Shown here in pieces: positions 60,116-64,000 of a stretch of DNA of 64,000 nucleotides. Each line of letters begins with the position of its first letter. The stretch's first letter is position 1. This DNA is from Alphaproteobacteria bacterium HT1-32 (GTDB lineage Bacteria; Pseudomonadota; Alphaproteobacteria; Rhodospirillales; HT1-32), in the NCBI GenBank assembly GCA_009649675.1, contig WJPL01000001.1:2004469-2068468 (forward strand), read 5' to 3'. Below the pieces are notes generated by a model, which searched no databases, was not told where the DNA came from, and saw only the letters and a program-made list of their open reading frames with translations. The position numbers were made by a program, and so were the translations under genes.

Positions 60116-60793
60116 ATGACGACAACCCGCAAGACAGCCTCAGCCCGCTCGATCATCCGGCAGTTTGGTGAACAGGAATATGCCGGAGAACTGTGCGCCG
60201 TAACTTCTTTCGGTACGGAATCTGCGGTGTTGCTGCATCTGGTTGCCGATATTGATCCTGCGCTGCCCGTGCGTTTTATCGATACCGGCCGGCATTTTCC
60301 GGAAACCCTGACTTATCGTGATCTGCTGGTCGGGAGGCTCGGGTTGAAGAATTTTGTCTCTCTCCATCCTTCGCCTGCTGTGATTGACCGGAGTGACCGG
60401 GAAGGGCAATTGCATATGCTGGATCCTGATCTGTGCTGCCGGATTCGCAAAACTGACCCGTTCGCTGAACTTTCCCGCCGGTTCCGTGCTGTGCTGACAG
60501 GCCGCAAGCGGCACCATGGCGGGGAGCGGACCACATTGCCGATGGTTGAGGTTGTCGACGGGCTGGTGCGTATTCACCCCTTGGCGGACTGGACGGCGGG
60601 GGATATGAACCGCTACAGACTGCTTCATGATCTGCCGCCGCATCCTCTGGCTGCCCGCGGATACAGTTCGATTGGCTGTGCGCCTTGCACGACACGGACG
60701 GTTCAGGGAGAATCGGCCAGAGCAGGACGGTGGCGTGGTGTAACCAAAACGGAATGTGGCATTCATTTGCCGCCAGTGAGTACCGGTAAATGA
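60116..60793 (+). CDS. cysH: Assimilatory APS reductase
   Basis: This 225-aa enzyme reduces activated sulfate to sulfite with thioredoxin or glutathione. The substrate loop SFGTESAVLLHLVA and the catalytic cysteine C214 in KTECGIH are present. C107-C108 (DLCCRIRK) and C188-x2-C191 (IGCAPC) form the [4Fe-4S] site that marks APS reductases rather than PAPS reductases. The gene overlaps cysD by 4 bp. A 103-bp AT-rich gap upstream probably holds the operon promoter, but no firm hexamers could be set. Confidence 0.93.
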   Translation: MTTTRKTASARSIIRQFGEQEYAGELCAVTSFGTESAVLLHLVADIDPALPVRFIDTGRHFPETLTYRDLLVGRLGLKNFVSLHPSPAVIDRSDREGQLHMLDPDLCCRIRKTDPFAELSRRFRAVLTGRKRHHGGERTTLPMVEVVDGLVRIHPLADWTAGDMNRYRLLHDLPPHPLAARGYSSIGCAPCTTRTVQGESARAGRWRGVTKTECGIHLPPVSTGK

Positions 60794-61587
60794 TGACCCA
60801 TCTTGATGAACTGGAAAGTCGCAGCATTCACATCCTGCGCGAGGCCTATGCCCGGATAGACCAGTTGATGGTGCTCTGGTCACTGGGTAAGGATTCAAAT
60901 GTCCTGATCTGGCTGCTGCGAAAAGCCTTTTTCGGTCACGTGCCGATTCCGGCTGTGCATGTTGATACGGGCAAGAAGTTTCCGGAGATGTATGCATTCC
61001 GGGAACGCTACAAGACAGAATGGAATATCCGGCTGGTGACGGGCGAGTGCCCGCCGGTTGAGGAGATGGACCCATCTTTGCCGCCGGCTGCCCGCTCTGC
61101 CGCCCGCAAGACCGCCGGTCTCAAGCGTCTGATCGAACGGGAAGGCTATAACGGTATCATCGCCGGTATCCGCAGGGACGAAGAGGGGCTGCGCGCCAAG
61201 GAACGGGTATTCTCGCCACGTGCGTCATCCGGCGAATGGGATTTTCGCGATCAGCCGCCGGAGTTCTGGGATCTGTTTTCAGCCGAGCCCGCACCGGGTT
61301 GCCAGATGCGCGTGCATCCGCTGCTGCACTGGACCGAGCTTGATATCTGGCGCTATATCGAGCGCGAGAACATCCCGCTGGTCGATCTCTATTTCGCCCG
61401 CGACGGCAAGCGTTACAGGTCACTCGGTGATCAGGACATCACCTCGCCGATTGTCAGTGATGCGGCGACGGTGGCTGAAATCATTACCGAGTTGCAAACG
61501 ACAAAGGTCGCTGAACGGTCAGGCCGGGCGATGGATCATGAGTCAGAAGATGCCTTCGAGCGTCTGCGCGCCGACGGATATATGTGA
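60790..61587 (+). CDS. cysD: Sulfate adenylyltransferase subunit 2
   Basis: This 265-aa subunit makes adenosine 5'-phosphosulfate from sulfate and ATP. The PP-loop motif is [18 protein letters not shown], and the segments [19 protein letters not shown] and [20 protein letters not shown] are those of CysD. It is shorter than the Escherichia coli protein (302 aa) at the N-terminus. It overlaps cysH by 4 bp and touches cysNC by 1 bp (TGATG), so the operon is translated as a unit. Confidence 0.95.
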   Translation: MMTHLDELESRSIHILREAYARIDQLMVLWSLGKDSNVLIWLLRKAFFGHVPIPAVHVDTGKKFPEMYAFRERYKTEWNIRLVTGECPPVEEMDPSLPPAARSAARKTAGLKRLIEREGYNGIIAGIRRDEEGLRAKERVFSPRASSGEWDFRDQPPEFWDLFSAEPAPGCQMRVHPLLHWTELDIWRYIERENIPLVDLYFARDGKRYRSLGDQDITSPIVSDAATVAEIITELQTTKVAERSGRAMDHESEDAFERLRADGYM

Positions 61588-63452
61588 TGACAGACCAGTC
61601 GCTGCTGAATGTTGTCTTCGTCGGCCATGTCGATCATGGAAAATCCACCGTCATTGGCCGCCTTCTGGGGGATCTGAATGCCCTGCCGGATGGCAAGCTG
61701 GAAGCCGTGAAGGCGATGTGCGACCGGCGGGGGATGCCCTTTGAATGGGCCTTTCTGCTGGATGCTTTTCAGGCAGAACGGGATCAGGGTATTACTATTG
61801 ATACGGCGCGGATTTTCTTCGCGACCGACCGGCGCCGCTACGCCATCATTGATGCGCCGGGACACAAGGAGTTCCTGCGCAACATGGTCACCGGGGCATC
61901 CGGTGCCGATGCTGCCGTGCTGATTGTCGATGCGCAGGAAGGTGTTGCCGAACAGACCCGCCGTCATGCCCTGATCCTCAACCTGATCGGCATTCGGCAG
62001 GTTATCCTTGTGGTCAACAAGATGGATCTCGTCGGTTATGCCGGAGATCGTTTTGCCGCGATTGTCGAAGAAGCAGAATCCCGGTTGCTGTCACTGGGGT
62101 TTGACCGCAGCCGGCTGACCGCCATTCCTGTTGCGGCCCGGAACGGGGACGGGATTGTTGCCGCTGGTGACAAGATGCCCTGGTATCAGGGGCCGACGCT
62201 GATCGAGGCGCTGGACGGGCTGGATGAAAAGACGGCACCTGTGGGTCTGCCGCTCCGCCTGCCGGTACAGGATATCTACAAGTTTGATGACCGGCGTATC
62301 ATTGCCGGCAAGGTTGAGGCAGGTCGCCTGTCGATGGGTGATGAACTGCTTTTCACTCCCTCCGGGCATCGTGCGCGGGTTGCCTCGATCGAGGGCTGGC
62401 CGGATGCTGCCACCGGGCAGACAGTTGAAGCGGGCCTGTCGGTCGGCTTGCAGCTTGATGACGATATCTTTGTCGAGCGGGGTGAGGTCGCAAGTCTGCC
62501 CGAAACACCGCCCGTGCTGGCTGACCGGTTCCGGGCGCGGCTGTTCTGGCTGTCAGAGACGCCCCTGACCGTCGGACGACGGCTACAGCTGATGGTTGGT
62601 ACGGCGTCGCTTGCGGTGCGGGTGCTGTCGATTGATGCGGTTCTGTCGTCGGAAGATCTCAGCCGGGACGAAGACCGCGAAGATGCGCTGCGTCATGATG
62701 TGGTCGAGGTTAGTTTCGAGGCGGTCCGCCCGATTGCGCTGGATGCATTTGAAGATTCCCCGGCGACGGGACGTTTCATTCTGCAGGATCAGTATCGGGT
62801 TGTCGCTGGCGGCGTTGTGCTGCGTGACGGTCTGACGGACCGTCGTGGCGGCGCGGGCGTGAAGTCGACGAACATTACCCGGGTCATTCATTCAGTGCCG
62901 ACGGAAGATCGCTGGCGGATGAACGGTCATCGCAGCGGTGTGGTCTGGCTGACCGGCCTGTCCGGGTCGGGCAAGTCGACACTGGCGATTGCGCTGGAGG
63001 AAGCGCTGTTCCGTAAAGGCTGGCAGGCCTATGTGCTGGATGGTGACAATATACGTTATGGCCTGAGCGGAGATCTGGGCTTTTCTCCGGAAGACCGGGC
63101 GGAGAATATCCGCCGCGTCGGTGAGGTCTCGTCCCTGATGGCGCGGGCCGGTCAGATTGTCATTACCGCCTTCATCTCGCCCTACCGGTCTGACCGCGAC
63201 CGGGCCCGGGCGATCCTGCCGGACGGATTTCACGAGGTTTTTGTCGATACCTCGCTGGCCGAATGTGAACGGCGTGATCCGAAGGGGCTTTATGCCAAGG
63301 CCCGGGCGGGCGAGATACGTGATTTCACTGGTATCGATGCGCCCTATGAGGCGCCGGAAACGCCGGAACTGCGGCTGGTGACCGATGGCCGGGAAGTCGA
63401 AGAGAATCTTCGTGAACTGTTGCGTTATATCGAACGCCAGTTTGCGCTTTGA
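61587..63452 (+). CDS. cysNC: Bifunctional sulfate adenylyltransferase subunit 1/APS kinase
   Basis: This is a 621-aa fusion. Residues 1 to about 430 are the GTPase CysN ([36 protein letters not shown]), which drives APS synthesis by CysD. Residues from about 440 are the APS kinase CysC, with P-loop [14 protein letters not shown], the [20 protein letters not shown] region and [17 protein letters not shown] made by CysC is not needed by the APS-type CysH, so it may supply sulfotransferases. ATG at 61587 is preferred to the GTG three bases earlier. Confidence 0.95.
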   Translation: MTDQSLLNVVFVGHVDHGKSTVIGRLLGDLNALPDGKLEAVKAMCDRRGMPFEWAFLLDAFQAERDQGITIDTARIFFATDRRRYAIIDAPGHKEFLRNMVTGASGADAAVLIVDAQEGVAEQTRRHALILNLIGIRQVILVVNKMDLVGYAGDRFAAIVEEAESRLLSLGFDRSRLTAIPVAARNGDGIVAAGDKMPWYQGPTLIEALDGLDEKTAPVGLPLRLPVQDIYKFDDRRIIAGKVEAGRLSMGDELLFTPSGHRARVASIEGWPDAATGQTVEAGLSVGLQLDDDIFVERGEVASLPETPPVLADRFRARLFWLSETPLTVGRRLQLMVGTASLAVRVLSIDAVLSSEDLSRDEDREDALRHDVVEVSFEAVRPIALDAFEDSPATGRFILQDQYRVVAGGVVLRDGLTDRRGGAGVKSTNITRVIHSVPTEDRWRMNGHRSGVVWLTGLSGSGKSTLAIALEEALFRKGWQAYVLDGDNIRYGLSGDLGFSPEDRAENIRRVGEVSSLMARAGQIVITAFISPYRSDRDRARAILPDGFHEVFVDTSLAECERRDPKGLYAKARAGEIRDFTGIDAPYEAPETPELRLVTDGREVEENLRELLRYIERQFAL

Positions 63453-63494
63453 TGCCGCCGGGCATAGGTTGGAGCGAGCAACTGGAGCTTTGAC

Positions 63495-63650
63495 ATGAAC
63501 TGGTTTCTCGCCCCCGGAAATCTCATCTGCACGCTGCTCGGGATGCCTGAAGATGGGGAAACCCGGATGATCTTCCGCTCGCTGATGAATATGTTTTTCT
63601 ACGGAATCATCATCGTACTTGTCGCGTACTTCATCGGCACCTCAATCTGA
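63495..63650 (+). CDS. Small membrane protein of 51 residues
   Basis: A 51-codon frame starts with ATG, 7 nt after GGAG, and encodes MNWFLAPGNLICTLLG, a polar middle (PEDGETR) and a clear transmembrane helix (FYGIIIVLVAYFIG). It lies 42 bp after cysNC on the same strand, so it may be made with the sulfate operon. I do not know a named family for it. The ribosome site, composition and helix support a real gene; homologues would settle this. Confidence 0.65.
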   Translation: MNWFLAPGNLICTLLGMPEDGETRMIFRSLMNMFFYGIIIVLVAYFIGTSI

Positions 63651-63801
63651 ATTTTCACTCTGTTACCTTCAGGCACAGGGATCAGACATGCTCAGGCAGG
63701 ATCTGATGGCTGGTTCCCGATCTGCGCCGGGATGACATTGCCCATAGAATGGAAATAATCCCGAATGATGGTCCTGCGGGAGCAGGTGCAGAGCAGCTGT
63801 A
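63651..63801. other. Intergenic gap between convergent genes
   Basis: This 151-bp stretch lies between the small membrane protein gene and the convergent glutathione S-transferase fragment. No clear terminator with a T tract, RNA gene or repeat was recognised in it. Confidence 0.4.
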
Positions 63802-64000
63802 TCAGTCCCAGTCCGCGCTGAATTCCGTATCGATTTCCGGAAGCCGCCAGGTTTCTGCCCGGCCTTCCCGAATCCATCGCTGCATGTCCGGGCGGTTCAG
63901 CATGGTGTCACGCCAGGCGGCAGAGACCGGATCAAGTTCGATCCCGGCGGTAGCAAAGCGGATGGCGACAGGGGCAAACATGATGTCCGCAACTGAATAG
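63802..64000 (-). CDS. Glutathione S-transferase family protein, C-terminal fragment
   Basis: The last 66 codons of a gene enter from the right edge. The sequence starts YSVADIMFAPVAIRF, the typical helix of the GST C-terminal domain (S-x-A-D-x-x-F-A-P), and ends with QRWIREGRAETWRLPEID. It would conjugate glutathione or act in detoxification. The N-terminal thioredoxin-like domain is outside the window, so the class cannot be given. Confidence 0.82.
   Translation of the reverse strand, partial: YSVADIMFAPVAIRFATAGIELDPVSAAWRDTMLNRPDMQRWIREGRAETWRLPEIDTEFSADWD

Overview
The window reads as chromosomal DNA of a free-living, metabolically versatile alphaproteobacterium, probably Rhodospirillales-like. 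This is inferred from gene content: a 180-kDa-type NAD-glutamate dehydrogenase, MmcB, a pcaDCHG operon, an alphaproteobacterial-style RNase P RNA, prtD/prtE-type secretion genes and a probable PlcP-type lipid remodelling pair. GC content is high (about 60 % by eye, not computed). No prophage, transposase, CRISPR array, rRNA or tRNA gene was seen.

Layout. 1-3634 (minus strand): a TRAP transporter (dctP, dctQ, start of dctM) downstream of a nitroreductase and a fumarylacetoacetase-family enzyme. 3884-7978: boxC-boxB for aerobic benzoyl-CoA epoxidation, read away from a translationally coupled GNAT acetyltransferase and Rrf2 regulator that resemble the BadL/BadM pair. 8027-8635: two near-identical cold-shock genes with long leaders. 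8844-11988: an alpha/beta hydrolase, two different MsrA proteins and two small membrane proteins. 12029-14532: pcaDCHG (protocatechuate branch of the beta-ketoadipate pathway) without pcaB. 14607-18122: cobA, cbiD, cobK and cobM of cobalamin synthesis. 18254-24960: a DUF1835 protein, a type I secretion ABC/adaptor pair without visible substrate, and a VOC protein coupled to an FMN glutamate-synthase-like protein.

25183-32885: a large AsmA-family protein, uup, an EamA transporter, an AmpD-type amidase, the RNase P RNA gene and a palindromic repeat. 32906-40515 (minus strand): livHMGF without a binding protein, a second nitroreductase, a four-domain rhodanese protein with a single catalytic cysteine, and a thiamine-diphosphate enzyme. 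40598-43356: a strong promoter, thrS, and infC with an apparent ATA start and a clear terminator. 43438-46426: a lipid-kinase gene facing a metallophosphoesterase/glycosyltransferase pair, a layout that fits phospholipid-to-glycolipid remodelling. 46556-50432: dps, DUF924, mmcB, a PEP-mutase-family protein, DUF350 and an anchored trypsin-like protease. 50536-57294: NAD-glutamate dehydrogenase coupled to an MFS transporter, then two tandem YbjQ genes. 57426-64000: galE, a cobalamin riboswitch controlling cbtB-cbtA-DUF1636, the sulfate assimilation operon cysH-cysD-cysNC, an unlisted 51-aa membrane protein, and the C-terminal part of a glutathione S-transferase.

Themes: aromatic acid catabolism (box, pca, TRAP and Liv transport), cobalamin/cobalt metabolism (cob genes plus riboswitch-controlled uptake) and sulfur metabolism (cys operon, rhodanese). 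The least described parts are the BadL/BadM-like pair attached to aerobic box genes, the probable PlcP-Agt-lipid kinase module, the rhodanese-ThDP enzyme pair and the DUF350-protease pair.
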